Shown: piece after piece, positions 37,925 to 59,819 of the stretch
Numbering within the stretch: position 1 is the first letter of the stretch
Layout: every line of letters begins with the position of its first letter
NCBI GenBank assembly: GCA_036417435.1
Contig: CM070899.1
Coordinates: forward strand, 153,278,237-153,342,236
DNA: 64,000 nucleotides
From: Inia geoffrensis
Taxonomy: Eukaryota > Chordata > Mammalia > Artiodactyla > Iniidae
Direction of reading: 5' to 3'
Made by a program: the position numbers and the translations under genes
The notes under the pieces: model-generated
Databases searched by the model: none
Told to the model about the DNA's origin: nothing
Seen by the model: only the letters and a program-made list of their open reading frames with translations

Positions 37925-39140
37925 TTCCGTGTACTGATGGAGCATCTACCTTGTGCCAGGCGCTGAGGATGCCACAATGTAAAAGGAGAGGAAATATATT
38001 CTGATGTGCGAAGTGGCAAAAGATGAAACTGAAGAAGGCGGAGGCAAGATCAGAGTCATTGAAGGGTTTGAAGCAAAGCATTGGTAGAGTCACATTTGTT
38101 GTGATTAGAAAGATCACTGGCTGCAATGTGGCCAGTAGAGGAATAGAGGTAGGGAGACCTCCCTCTTAAATGGAAGATGGTAGCCTGAACCAGAGTAGTA
38201 GCAGTGGGAATGAAGAACTGAGAGCTGATCATTTCAAGCATACTCAAGAACTAGAATGATCGGAGCTTGGGGAATGACTGGGTGTGGGAATGAGAGTGAA
38301 GAGTCAGGGAAGATGCCCAGGTTTGGGGCCCGAGGAGCAGGTTTGGGAGTCTGAGGTGAGTTGTTCACTCCGGGACATAATGAGTTTGAGATAGCTGTGG
38401 GACACTAAGTAGAAATATTAAGGGGGTAACTGAAGCTTGAGAGATCTGGACTGATGATGGATTCTGGAGCCCTCTGAAAATAGATGGTAATTGAAGCCAT
38501 GCACGTGGATGAGATAAAGACTCAGAGAGTGTGCAGAGCGTGAGGGCCCAGGACAGAACCCTAAGAAAATGTAAAAAGAAGAGAAGGCACCAAATGACAT
38601 TGGCCAGATGTAGGAGTACGTAGCAGCCAAGAAAGGGTACTTAAAGAGGGAGTAGTCAACAGGGAGTAGTGCCACAGAGAAGGCATGTAAAACAGAAATG
38701 AGCGGTGTTAGCGACCTAGGTGCTAGCAGTTTCAGTGCAGAAGAGGAAAGAGATAATGTGTGTAGAAAATAATTCGATTTCACTGTGAAGGAGTAACTGG
38801 TATTGGAGGAGCACATGACGTTAAGATGTTTTTTTTTTTTAACTGGATGAGAATTAACCACATTTGAATATTCATAGGAATAAGCCAAGAGAGGAGACGT
38901 TACAACAGAGGGAGGTGGTGGGGTTCTGAGCACAGGTGGAGACTGACCTGTCTACAAGAAGCCTTACTCAGACACCCCCTTCCTTCACAAGAGAAGGAAA
39001 AGTTTAGGTGCACATGTAGCTGTGTGTATAGGTTTGATGCGAGGAGCTGGAGTTCTTTCATTAGCTGAAGGAGAAGAGGTGTTGAAGATGTGAGGAGAGT
39101 GGAACAGATTTAAATACTCTGGAGAATGTCAAAGAGCTAA
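37925..39140 (-). mobile_element. L2 (LINE-2) remnant with reverse-transcriptase traces, antisense
   Basis: It begins with the antisense L2 tail ('gagcatctaccttgtgccag gcgctgaggatgcc'). Minus-strand translation of 38247-38056 gives a TTLVQATI word, and 38933-38418 gives HGFNYHLFSEGSRIHHQ, where the YADD box would be. The catalytic Asp pair is lost and frames are broken. L2-like sequence may continue after the SINE at 39231-39446. Confidence 0.65.
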
Positions 39141-39230
39141 CTGTTGAAACTCTCACTCTGCAACACTGATGGTCTAGCTGAACTTGGAGACCATGAAAAT
39201 CATCATGACCCCAGTCTTGTACAGTTATAT

Positions 39231-39446
39231 ATATATATATATATTTTTTTTTTTGCGGTACGCGGGCCTCTCACTGCCGTGGCCTCTTCCATCGCGGAGC
39301 ACAGGCTCTGGATGCACAGGCTCAGTGGCCATGGCTCACGGGCCCAGCCGCTCTGCGGCATGCGGGATCCTCCCGGACCAGGGCACGAACCCGCGTCCCC
39401 TGCATTGGCAGGTGGACTCTCAACCACTGCGCCACCAGGGAAGCCC
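39231..39446 (-). mobile_element. CHR-type SINE, short form, antisense, with TA tract
   Basis: A short TA tract and poly-T precede 'gcggtacgcgggcctctcac', ending gcgccaccagggaagcccc. The duplication cagttatat is at 39222-39230 and 39447-39455, so the TA tract lies inside the insertion. Confidence 0.9.
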
Positions 39447-40856
39447 CAGTTATATCATTTTTAAATGCCTGGACCCAGCAGCCAGGAAGTTGAAGGTTAG
39501 GCAGACAACTGGTTTCATCCAGGTGGGTATGAGGGGGTTGAGGGTTACCGAAATGGTTAATGGTGATCACAGATCAAAAGTGGAGAAGGAAAAAAAACAA
39601 AAGATTGAAGGTGGAGTCTACTAGAGTAGGGAAGGAAGAGGGTTGACAGAAAGGACGGAGAGGTCAAGGGAACAGCAGTCTTGAGGTGCAAGGACACATG
39701 TATGGGAGTATGTGTGAGAGCTGAAGAGGCATCGAAGGTTGTGGTCAGAGTGTAATGTCTGAATTTACCATTTCAGGGGTAGTGTGAGTCCATATGACAA
39801 GGTACATGGTGTGGTCATGAGCAGGAATGACTGACATGAAATGGTGAAGGTTACTGGAGGTTAGGAAGAAAATGGAAAGCTAGGTTTGGCTGAGTTGTCC
39901 ACCCACTTGGATACTGAGGCCACTCTGTGTGAAGGATTTGGTAGAAGTGAACCAGGTGTTAAACCAAATCCATATTTTCTTTGTTTGAAATCAGTTAAGA
40001 ATGGGGGCACAAAAGCTGAATCCACATTATATAGAATTAGTTTGGGGTGAAGTCATGACAGCCTCAGTTAAAGCTTTGACAGTTTAGATGGAAATAAAGG
40101 GGCCAGTTGCAATCGTGGATTATTATGTTATCTGGCAGTTGACTAGATGAGCGAAGGCAGAGAGAGGGAAGAGGTGCCCTGCAAGGACCATTCAGACTTT
40201 CCCAAAGGTCACTCCGGAGTGGGGGGTGAAGGCGGAGAGGGAAAGCCTTCAGCTCCATTTGCCACCCAAACTGTACATCTGTTGTTGCTTCTGCCCCGAA
40301 TCTTTGCCTCTAGAAAGGAAAGAGTTGGAAAAAATACTGCCCAATGGTTAAAAAAAAAAAAATAGGGGCTATGATCCAAATGGCAGAAAACCCATTATAA
40401 ATGTTTATACTGGTTCCTATTTTCTTTTACACTTCTTTCAGGTTTTAGTAAAGTTCAATTTAGAAACTCAGTCTTATCTTAGCCTTCGCCAATGGAGAAG
40501 ATGGATTTTTTAAGTGTGCAAACTTGGCAAAAGACTAAATGAGCCGTGTAGCTCTTGGGGCTGGGATTACTACAGCACCGTCCTCTCTTATGGATGATGC
40601 ATTGCCTAATTCAAGGGACAATTTTCAGGTTTTGAATCTGGATAACTAGAACAGAGAAGCAAAAAGGAGAAGACTGTTTGAAGGAGACAGGACTTGAAAG
40701 GTAACAATGTTTTGTCTAAAACGTATTGCATTTAACATACTGCATTTGAAGACCTGGCTCTCTCTAATGTCCTATAAAGTTGTCTGTTTCCCGGTAAATT
40801 TTTTCCTTGCAAATTAAAAGTACTACTTATGTGGGCCTTAAAGAAACAACACTTTC

Positions 40857-41064
40857 GGGGCTTCCCTGGTGGCGCAGTGGTTGAGAGTCCGCCTGCCGAT
40901 GCAGGGGACACGGGTTCGTGCCCCGGTCCGGGAAGATCCCACATGTTGTGGAGCAGCTAGGCCCGTGAGCCATGGCCACTGGGCCTGCGCGTCCGGAGCC
41001 TGTGCTCCGCAACGGGAGAGGCCACAACAGTGAGAGGCCCGTGTACCGCAAAAAAACAAAACGA
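40857..41064 (+). mobile_element. CHR-type SINE, short form
   Basis: ggggcttccctggtggcgca head to 'gtgtaccgcaaaaaaacaaa'. The short duplication aacacttt flanks it. Confidence 0.92.
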
Positions 41065-41264
41065 ACACTTTAATAATGCAAACAAATAATCACAATTTGT
41101 TGGGTAGATACTGGAGTAATCACTCTTTTAAGAAATAGAAATTGCTTATATTCTACAGTAAATACAGATTAGCCAAGTTATCTTTTTGGGTCTCACTATA
41201 AAGTTTGAGAATGGTGGCATTTTGGGACCCAGCAAAATAGTATTTTCCCGCTTTGTAGCTTGGG

Positions 41265-41460
41265 AGATAGATCTGGGTTTAAATTCTGCTTCCAACCACT
41301 TGACCTTTTAAAACATGAATTTCTTGGCCTGTGAAATGGGTATTATCATAGTACTTCCCTCATACTGATGTTGTGAGAAGCAAATGAGAACGTGTGTGAA
41401 GTACTCAGTGCAGAGCCTGGTACCCAGGAGTCACTCAGGTAGCTCTATTAATACTAAACG
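41265..41460 (+). repeat. MIR SINE remnant
   Basis: 'gatctgggtttaaattctgc', 'cttggcctgtgaaatgggta', 'tgatgttgtgagaagcaaat' and 'cagtgcagagcctggtaccc' match MIR over its full length. Confidence 0.75.
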
Positions 41461-42169
41461 ATGGCGAGATGGTCCTTAACACACACTGTATCAGAGTACA
41501 TAACAAGAACAGTTTCCTTTCTCTCACCTACTGAGAGTAGAACAGGGGAGAAAAAGCTGAGACTGAAAAAAACTGATGAAGCAGCAGACAGCAACAGTTG
41601 TTGCTGCTACAGTTGCTTTAAGGCAACAGTAAGGCATTCTTACTATGTGTTGCATTACTTCCATAAATTAAAAATAAGATTCAACCTCAATTAATTAGAA
41701 GCTTTGTTCCAAAATGGTGTCTTACACTCAACTTTTAGAAAAGACAAATGACAAAAAAATAAATAAAAGTACGGTATTTATTTTTTTTAAATTCCAGGGT
41801 ATGTCCCATGTCAGTAAATGGTTCCATTTCTTGTCCCTTGTATGACTACCTTCAGTTACATGAGACCTCTGCCACCGCCACACCTCACTACCTTCTTGAA
41901 AATATCAAATACTACTTTTGATGGAAAACTTTTATCCTTATTACCATTTAGAAAAAATTCTTGATACTTAAAAATTGTGATTTCTACACATCTTCCACAA
42001 CTATCTGATATAGCTTAAACTTAATCACACATATATTTTTAATGAGATAATCATTTTGAAGGGAAAGAAAAAATTTTATATAAAAATTTTGCTTTATAAA
42101 AGTGTACAAATGTCATTCTGCCAATATACTTCCTATCCCCTCCTTAGGCAGCTGTACCTGTGACAGTGA

Positions 42170-43137
42170 GGTCATGAATGTTAAACATATTTTATTTCTT
42201 GGATAGGACTGTGTAGGTGACAGAAAGTATACTTTTCAGGAGTGATTCTGTTGGATATCTTTAAAGTTTCAAAGCAGCTGTTAGAGATGTTAGTATTTCA
42301 TTCCAGTTCTTGCTGTGTAAGATTATCGCCACACAGCTGAACTGATGTCTGTTTACTCCGCCACCATCAGCACCACCGTCATTCATCTCAATCTTGGGAA
42401 TTCTCAACCGCATCCCCCCCAGAGAGAGACATGTACAGTGGTGCAGCTTAGTGATAAAGAAGCCAGTCTCGGAGTACACCTTTAGATCCTCTGTTTATAT
42501 GACATTATTGTGAATTCGTACAAATTTCATTTATCGTTTAAAACTGTACTATGTAACATATTATACTATTATAAAATATCCTTTTCTGTAAATGTACTGA
42601 AGATTTTCTTTGGCATTTGTTAAGCCTATTTCTAGCAATATTGCAAATGCTAACCACCAGATAGTTAGAAACTCCAAAGATGAGGTCAGTTTTCTTCATT
42701 TTCTGAAATTAGTTATTTGAGTTAATAGGAATTCTGTAGGAATACTGACCCACCTCATCTTATGTAACCTTCAAAACAGTTAAAACAGGAAAAAAAACAA
42801 ACCAGCTATATAACAAGAATCTTTCAGTTATAAAACTGCTGAAAGATCATGAGTCAGCTAATCTATGAAATTATGCAAGATAAAGCTGAAATAGCTGTTT
42901 TTTTTAAACAATTAAATCGGTTCTTTTTTCCCCTAAGGTTATAAGAAAATGGAAAATCTCCCTTTAAATCATGCAGAGATTTAAGTCAACACTTATCTAT
43001 CTTTTCTAAGAAACTAAAATGTCTCTTATCTTACAGTTATATTCATAACACGCAAACTCTTTTCTGTGGCCAGTTTTTTATGCCTTTGAGACTAGACTGT
43101 ATGGTACTATTTAGCCAGTATGTATTATAATGCTGAA
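42170..43137 (-). other. BTBD1: BTBD1 3' UTR (inferred extent)
   Basis: After the stop at 43138 the gene strand runs through AT-rich unique sequence. AATAAA on that strand is at 42196-42191, giving a 3' UTR of about 950 nt; a further one is at 41782-41777. No SINE lies in the inferred UTR. Confidence 0.45.
42191..42196 (-). terminator. BTBD1: Candidate poly(A) signal of BTBD1
   Basis: TTTATT on the + strand, AATAAA on the gene strand, about 940 nt after the stop codon. Confidence 0.4.
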
Positions 43138-53976
<10,839 letters not shown>

Positions 53977-53994
53977 TCAATATATATAATTTTA

Positions 53995-53997
<3 letters not shown>

Positions 53998-54043
<46 letters not shown>
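53998..54043. repeat. (TA)n microsatellite at a SINE insertion edge
   Basis: About 22 TA units. They continue the end of the target duplication taattttagcatatat (53987-54002). Confidence 0.93.
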
Positions 54044-54053
<10 letters not shown>

Positions 54054-54250
54054 TTTTGCGGTACGCGGGCCTCTGACTGTTGTGGCCTCTCCCGTTGCGG
54101 AGCACAGGCTCCGGACGCGCAGGCTCAGCGGCCATGGCTCACGGGCCCAGCCTCTCCGCGGCGTGTGGGATCTTCCCGGACCGGGGCACAAACCCTTGTC
54201 CCCTGCATCGGCAGGCAGACTCTCAACCACTGCGCCACCAGGGAAGCCCC
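54044..54250 (-). mobile_element. CHR-type SINE, short form, antisense
   Basis: 'ttttgcggtacgcgggcctc' to 'gcgccaccagggaagcccc'. The duplication taattttagcatatat is at 53987-54002 and 54251-54266, with the TA repeat between the left copy and the SINE tail. Confidence 0.93.
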
Positions 54251-54707
54251 TAATTTTAGCATATATTTAATTTTAAAGTTTTACTAAATTCATCTGAGGT
54301 TAACCTAATATGTAAGTGTTAAAATCATTGATTTATTAATCAAAGCTTAGATGAAACCCTGAGATCACAGAAAGATCCCTGGATTTTTCTATCCATTTGC
54401 CCTGAGTGTTCTGTTTCCCAGAAAGAGGAGAGTTGGAGAAGTGCTTACAGTGGCAGCCAGAGCTATCGTTACCTCTCCATTCCCCATCTGTCTGAGGCTG
54501 TAATCAAACAATGGAATATTTAGAGGTAGAAATAGATGGCACAGTGCTTTCATTGTGGGATTTTGAAATTAGCAGAGGTCAGGAGCTAAGATTGGAAGAG
54601 CTGTGGAAGCAGCATATCACATGCTATAGCTTTCTCATTCACTGTTTCTGGGAAGAGAAAATTCCAAACAGCTTAAATTTAACCAGGAATAAATGCTATT
54701 CCTTGGG

Positions 54708-54919
54708 CTTCCCTGGTGGCGCAGTGGTTGGGAGTCCGTCTGCCGATGCAGGGAACGCGGGTTCGTGCCCCGGTCTGGGAAGATCCTACATGCCGCAGAG
54801 CAGCTGGGCCCGTGAGCCATGGCCGCTGAGCCTGCGCGTCCGGAGCCTGTGCTCCGCAATGGGAGAGGCCACAACAGTGAGAGGCCCGCGTACCGCAAAA
54901 AAAAAAAAAAAAAAAAAAA
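54708..54919 (+). mobile_element. CHR-type SINE, short form
   Basis: gggcttccctggtggcgcag head and about 25-base A tail. The short duplication gctattcct is at about 54698-54706 and 54920-54928. Confidence 0.93.
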
Positions 54920-55815
54920 GCTATTCCTCATAAAAGATACCAGGAGATTCCTTCCAAGTCTGGTAAAAACAATCTAAACAAGAGACTGCAAAACACTAGA
55001 AATTTGGTTTAAGAAACTATAAATCAGATTTTAATGTAAAATGCCCTAATTTTTAATATAAATTTTTAGAATATCACACACAAAATATATCAACCTGCCA
55101 GACCTGGCCCCATGGTTCATTTGCAATCTCTGGATAAGTAAAGACTGTAAAGAAGAAAAAATACAATTACAAACATAAAACATGCATTTTAGAGAAAAAA
55201 AAAAAGAAAAGAACATAACGGGAACTGCATAAGATCAGAAGAGAGATGGGGGTGAAAACTCATGTATCTTTCTCAGAATGACAAATAAGAAAAAAGAATT
55301 AAAACGTTTAAGGTGATTAAAATGGATGATAAAAAGCAGAGACCAACATACAGGTAACTAGTGTTCCTGAAGAACTAACAGTAAGAAATAGGATGATGCA
55401 ATAATTCAAGACTACAGGTATACCTCGCTTTATTATGCTTCGCAGATACATTTTTTACAAATTGAAGGTTTGTGGCAACCCTGCATCAACAAGTCTGTTG
55501 CTGTCATTTTTCAACTGCATTTGCTCACTTTGTGTCTCTGTGTCACATTTTGGTAATTCTCTCAATAGTTTAAACTTTTTCATTATTACTATACTTGTTA
55601 TGATCTGTGATCAGTGACCTCTGATGTTACTACTGTAATAGTTTTGAGCCCCATGAACCACACCCATAAGACAGTGAACAATTAAGTTATGCAGGTATCT
55701 GCATAAATGTTGTGTGTGTTCTGACTGCTCCACTGATCAGCCGTTCCCCATCTCTCTCTGTCTCCTCCTGAGACACAACAGTATTGAAATTAGGCCAATT
55801 AACAACTCTATAGTT

Positions 55816-56179
55816 GGGCTTCCCTGCTGGCACAGTGGTTAAGAATCTGCCTGCCAATGCAGGGGACACAGGTTTGAGCCCTGGTCCGGGAAGATTCCAC
55901 ATACCACATACCACGAAGCAACTAAGCCCTGCACCACAACTACTGAGCCTGCACTCTAGAGCCTGCAAGCTACAACTACTGAGCACGCGTGCCACAACTA
56001 CTGAAGCCCATGCACCTAGAGCCCGTGCTTCTCAACAAGAGAAGCCACCACAATGAGAAGCCCGTGCAGCGCAATGAAGAGTAGCCCCTGCTCGCCGCAA
56101 CTAGAGGAAGCCCGCGCGCGGCAATGAAGACCCAATGCAGCCAAAAATAAAATAAATAAATTTACAAAAAAAAAGAGAG
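55816..56179 (+). mobile_element. CHR-type SINE, long form, nested in Tigger1 5' part
   Basis: gggcttccctgctggcacag head, repeated ccacaactactga units, 'gacccaatgcagccaaaaat' tail. The Tigger1 stretch around aacaac...ctatagt is duplicated (55801-55814, 56180-56196), with small differences. Confidence 0.92.
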
Positions 56180-56189
56180 AACAACAGCC

Positions 56190-57680
56190 CTATAGTGGCC
56201 TCTTAAGTGTTCAAGTGAAAGAACAGTCGAACGTCTCTCCCTTTAAATCAAAAGCAGAAATGATTATGCTGAGTAAGAAGGCATGTCAAAAGCTAGGTCT
56301 CTTGTACCAAAGAGCAGCCAAGTTGTGAATGCAAAGGAAGAGTTCCTGAAGGAAATTAAAAGTGCTACTCCAGTGAACACACAAATAATAAGAAAGCGAA
56401 ACAGCCTTAATGCTGATATGGAGAAAGTCTGAGTGGTTTGGATAGAAGATCAAACCAGCCACAACATTCCCTTAAGACAAAGACTAATCCAGAGCAAGGC
56501 CCTAACTCTCTCCAATTCTATGAAGGCCGAAAGAGATGAGGAGGCTACAGAAGAAAAGTCTGAAGCTAGCAGAAGGGGGTCCAGGAGGTTTAAGGAAAGA
56601 GGCTGCCTCCGTGATGTAAAAGTGCAAGGGGAAGCAGCAAGTGCTGATGTAGAAGCTGCAGCAGGTTATCCAGATCTGGCTCAGATCACTGATGAAGGTG
56701 GCTGCACAAAACAACAGATAATTCAATGTAGACAAGTGTAGACAAATAGCCTTCTAGTGGAAGAAGATGCCATCTAGGACTTTGATAGTTAGAGAGAAGT
56801 CAATGCCCGGCTTTAAAGCTTCGAAGGACAGCCTGACACTCTTGTTAGGGGCTAATGTAGCTGGTGACTTTAAGTTGAAGCCAATGCTCATTCACCATTC
56901 TGAAAATCCTAGGGCCCTTTAGAATTATGCTAAATCTACCCTGTGTTATAAATGGAACAAAAAAGCCTGGATGACAGCACATTTGCTGACAACATGGTAT
57001 ACTGAATATTTTAAGCCCACTGTTAAGACCAACTGCTCAGAAAAAAAGATACCTTTCAAAATATTGTTCCTTGACAATGTACCTGGTCATCCAAGAGCAC
57101 TCATGAAGATGTACAGTTGTTTTCATGACTGCTAACAGAACATCCATTCCATAGCCCATGGATCAAAGCTTAGACTTTCAAGCCTTATTATTTAAGAAGA
57201 ACATTTTGTAAGGCTATAGCTACCACAGACAGTAGTGATTCCTCTGATGCATCTGGGCAAAGTAAACTGAAAGCCTGGAAAGGAGTCACCATTCTAGATG
57301 CCATTAAGAACATCCATGATTCATGGAACAAGTTCAAAACATCAATATTAAAGAGAGTTTGGAGGAAGTAAACTGTAACCTTCATGCTTGACTTTGAGGG
57401 GTTCAAAGACTTCAGTGGAGGAAGTAACTGCAGATGTGGTGGAAATAGCAAGAGAACTAAAATTAGAAGTGGAGCCTGAAGATGTGACTGAATTGCTGCA
57501 ACCTCATGATAAAACTTGAACAGATGAGGAGTTGCTTCTACAGATGAGCAAAGAAAGTGGTTTCTTGAGAAAGAATCTCCTCCTGTTGAAGATGCTGTGA
57601 AGACTATTGACATGACAACAAAGGATTTACAACATTACATAAACTTAACTGATAAAGCAGTGGCAGGGTGAAAGAGGACT
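56190..57680 (+). pseudogene. Broken Tigger1 (pogo-like) transposase gene
   Basis: Pieces of the CENP-B-like DNA-binding region and the DDE domain are recognisable by nucleotide similarity. 'aatgtagacaagtgtagac' near 56730 sits where the first catalytic Asp region (FNVDET-like) would be and is now disrupted. 'ttccttgacaatgtacctgg' near 57067 keeps a DN-x-P-type second motif. Several stop codons and indels separate the pieces; the longest remaining frame is 102 residues. Confidence 0.85.
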
Positions 57681-57817
57681 AATTCCAATTTTGAAAGAAG
57701 TTTTACTGTGGGTAAAATGCTATCAAACAGCATTGCCTGCTACAGAGAAATGTTTCCTGAAAGAGTCAATCACTGTGGCAAACTTCATTATTATCTTATT
57801 TTAAGAAATTGCCACAG

Positions 57818-58158
57818 GACTTCCCTGGTGGCGCAGTGGTTAAAAATCTGCCTACCAATGCAGGGGACACGGGTTTGATCCCTGGTCCGGGAAGATCCCA
57901 CATGCTGCAGAGCAAATAAGCCCGTGCGCCACAACTACTGAAGCCCGCGTGCCGCAACTACTGAGCCTGCGTGCCACAACTACTGAAGCCTGCGCACCTA
58001 GAGCCCATGCTCCGCAACAAGAGAAGCTACTGCGATGAGAAGCCTGTGCTCTGCAACAAAGAGTAGCCCCCTCTCACCACAACTAGAGAAAGCCCTCGCA
58101 CAGCAGTGAAGACCCAACACAGCCAAAAATGAAAAAAAAATGAAAATAAAAAAAAACA
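57818..58158 (+). mobile_element. CHR-type SINE, long form, nested in Tigger1 3' part
   Basis: gacttccctggtggcgcagt head to gacccaacacagccaaaaat plus A-rich tail. The duplication aagaaattgccacag / aagaatttgccacag is at 57803-57817 and 58159-58173. Confidence 0.94.
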
Positions 58159-58499
58159 AAGAATTTGCCACAGCCATATTAACCTTCAGCAACCACCACC
58201 CTGACCAGTCAGCAGCCGTCAACATTGAGGCAAGACCCTCCACCAGCAAAAAGATTAGGGCTCGCTGATGGCTCAGATGTTAGTTAGCATTCTTTAGCAA
58301 TACAGTCTTTTTTAATTAAGGTATGTACTTTGGTTTTTTTAGACATAATGCTATTGCACTTAACAGACTATAATACAGTGTAAACATAACTTTTATATGC
58401 ATTGGGAAACCAAAAAATTTGTATGGCTCACTTTATTGCAATATTCAATTTATTGTTGTGGTCTGGAACACACAATATCGCCAAGGTATGCCTGTATTA

Positions 58500-59410
58500 T
58501 AAAATTTCCTTAGTTGAAAAAAGAAGTCTTCAGATCATGAAAAACGTTCTCAGATATATCCCATATACCTATTTAAAGAAAGTAATCAAGAATAAACTCA
58601 ACATATGAGTGAATCAAAGTAAAGGATTCAAGAAGGTGTATCATAAAAGAACTGGTGATAAACACTAAATCCAATACAACCTATAATTAAGTCTAATACA
58701 GTTGTGTTTTTGTAGTATGCTATGTGGGTGTATAATCAGTTACCATAAAGTGTGCTGGAAAGGTTGAAAGGATGGAACACCATGCTAACATTCTTATCTT
58801 AAATAGGGAAGGTCAATAAATATCATTTTATTATGAAATGAATTAAGAAAATTGGAGGGGAAAAAGTAAATGCAGAATTTATTATTTCCTAATCTCTAGA
58901 CAGAAAACACACACACACACTCAACAGCAAAATAGAGAACCATAAAGGGAGCTCTCCCTAAAACATTTTTGAAAAATATAATACAGAAATAATAAGCATA
59001 ACAGAAAAGAACATACATAACAGCAAAAAAAGAAACATTGACTACATAAAAATACTAAGAAGTCTGTAAGATGGAAGAGCCTACGTCAGAGAACTATACA
59101 TGAAACAGTACATAAAATAGCTATTTCATGTTAACAGAGAACAACTGAGGCAGTCAGTGCTTGAGAAGGGAAGTGTATTGAGATGAAGCCCTATATCTGT
59201 CACCACTTTTCCCCTTGGGATATTTGCTGATTTGCTTCACAGGGCATAAATGCCACGCAGAAACTGGCAACCTAGAAATTGTAGTAGTCCTCAACTGACT
59301 GAAGAGACAAAAACTGTAATTCAAAGCTACCAAGGCAGCCAGACAATGATCCGGAGAGAATACTTAATAGACAAACAAGACCAACATTTTGTGCGTAATT
59401 TCTCCTTGAA
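58500..59410. other. No recognisable feature
   Basis: AT-rich intronic sequence between Tigger1 and the next SINE, with a short (CA)n at about 58907-58920. I see no exon or clear repeat. Confidence 0.5.
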
Positions 59411-59426
59411 GTATTTATCAACTCCT

Positions 59427-59742
59427 GGGCTTCCCTGGTGGCGCAGTGGTTAAGAATCCGCCTGCCAATACAGGGGACACAGGTTCGACCCCTGGTCCGG
59501 GAAGATCCCACATGCCGTGGAGCAACTAAGCCCGTGTGCCACAACTACTGAGCCCCTGTGCTGCAACTACTGAAGCCCATGTGCCTAGAGCCTGTGCTCC
59601 GCAACAAGAGAAGCCACCACAATGAGAAGCCCACGCACTGCGATGACGAGTAGCCCCCGCTGGCTGCAACCAGAGAAAAGCCTGCGCACAGCAACGAAGA
59701 CCCAACAAAGGCCCAACACAGCCAAAAATAAAATTAAAAAAA
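59427..59742 (+). mobile_element. CHR-type SINE, long form
   Basis: gggcttccctggtggcgcag head, 'caggttcgacccctggtccg' box B and gcccaacacagccaaaaata tail. The imperfect duplication agtatttatcaactcct / agtatctgtcaattcct is at 59410-59426 and 59743-59759. Confidence 0.92.
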
Positions 59743-59819
59743 AGTATCTGTCAATTCCTAAGCTATGCACAAGCAAGAGAAAACTATGAGACCAAAAAAC
59801 CAGGCAGAAAGGCGCTGCT

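Larger units (their letters stand above)
37710..42180. other. Intergenic region between C15orf40 and BTBD1
   Basis: It contains antisense L2 remnants (37925-39140 and possibly 39455-40330), two CHR SINEs, an MIR at about 41265-41460 and short AT-rich sequence. No exon was recognised. Confidence 0.6.
55415..58494 (+). mobile_element. Nearly complete Tigger1 DNA transposon, split by two SINEs
   Basis: The left end CAGGTATACCTCGCTTTATT and the right end ccaaggtatgcctg are inverted repeats, with TA on both sides (55413-55414, 58495-58496). After subtracting the two CHR SINEs (55816-56179, 57818-58158) and their target duplications, about 2.4 kb remains, close to the full Tigger1 length I recall. 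Between 56190 and 58270 the sequence follows the pogo-like transposase gene in order, for example the stretch at 56433-56741 ([19 protein letters not shown]). Stops, small deletions and frameshifts break it, so it cannot make an active transposase. The minus-strand 141-residue frame at 57188-57613 is antisense to it. Confidence 0.95.

Noticed and set aside
37134..37937. 267-residue plus-strand open frame
   Set aside because: It lies across the GC-rich C15orf40 promoter and exon 1 on the opposite strand. It has low-complexity Pro/Arg/Ser/Ala composition and no family resemblance. GC richness explains the lack of stops.
37499..37945. Upstream in-frame extension of C15orf40 to a Met at 37945
   Set aside because: The frame is open but the extra residues show no family similarity. 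The conserved MLRL start and the likely transcription start lie downstream.
38418..38933. 171-residue minus-strand frame
   Set aside because: The recognisable words are from L2 reverse transcriptase; it is a dead L2 piece.
57188..57613. 141-residue minus-strand open frame
   Set aside because: It is antisense to the Tigger1 transposase region; the plus strand explains the sequence.
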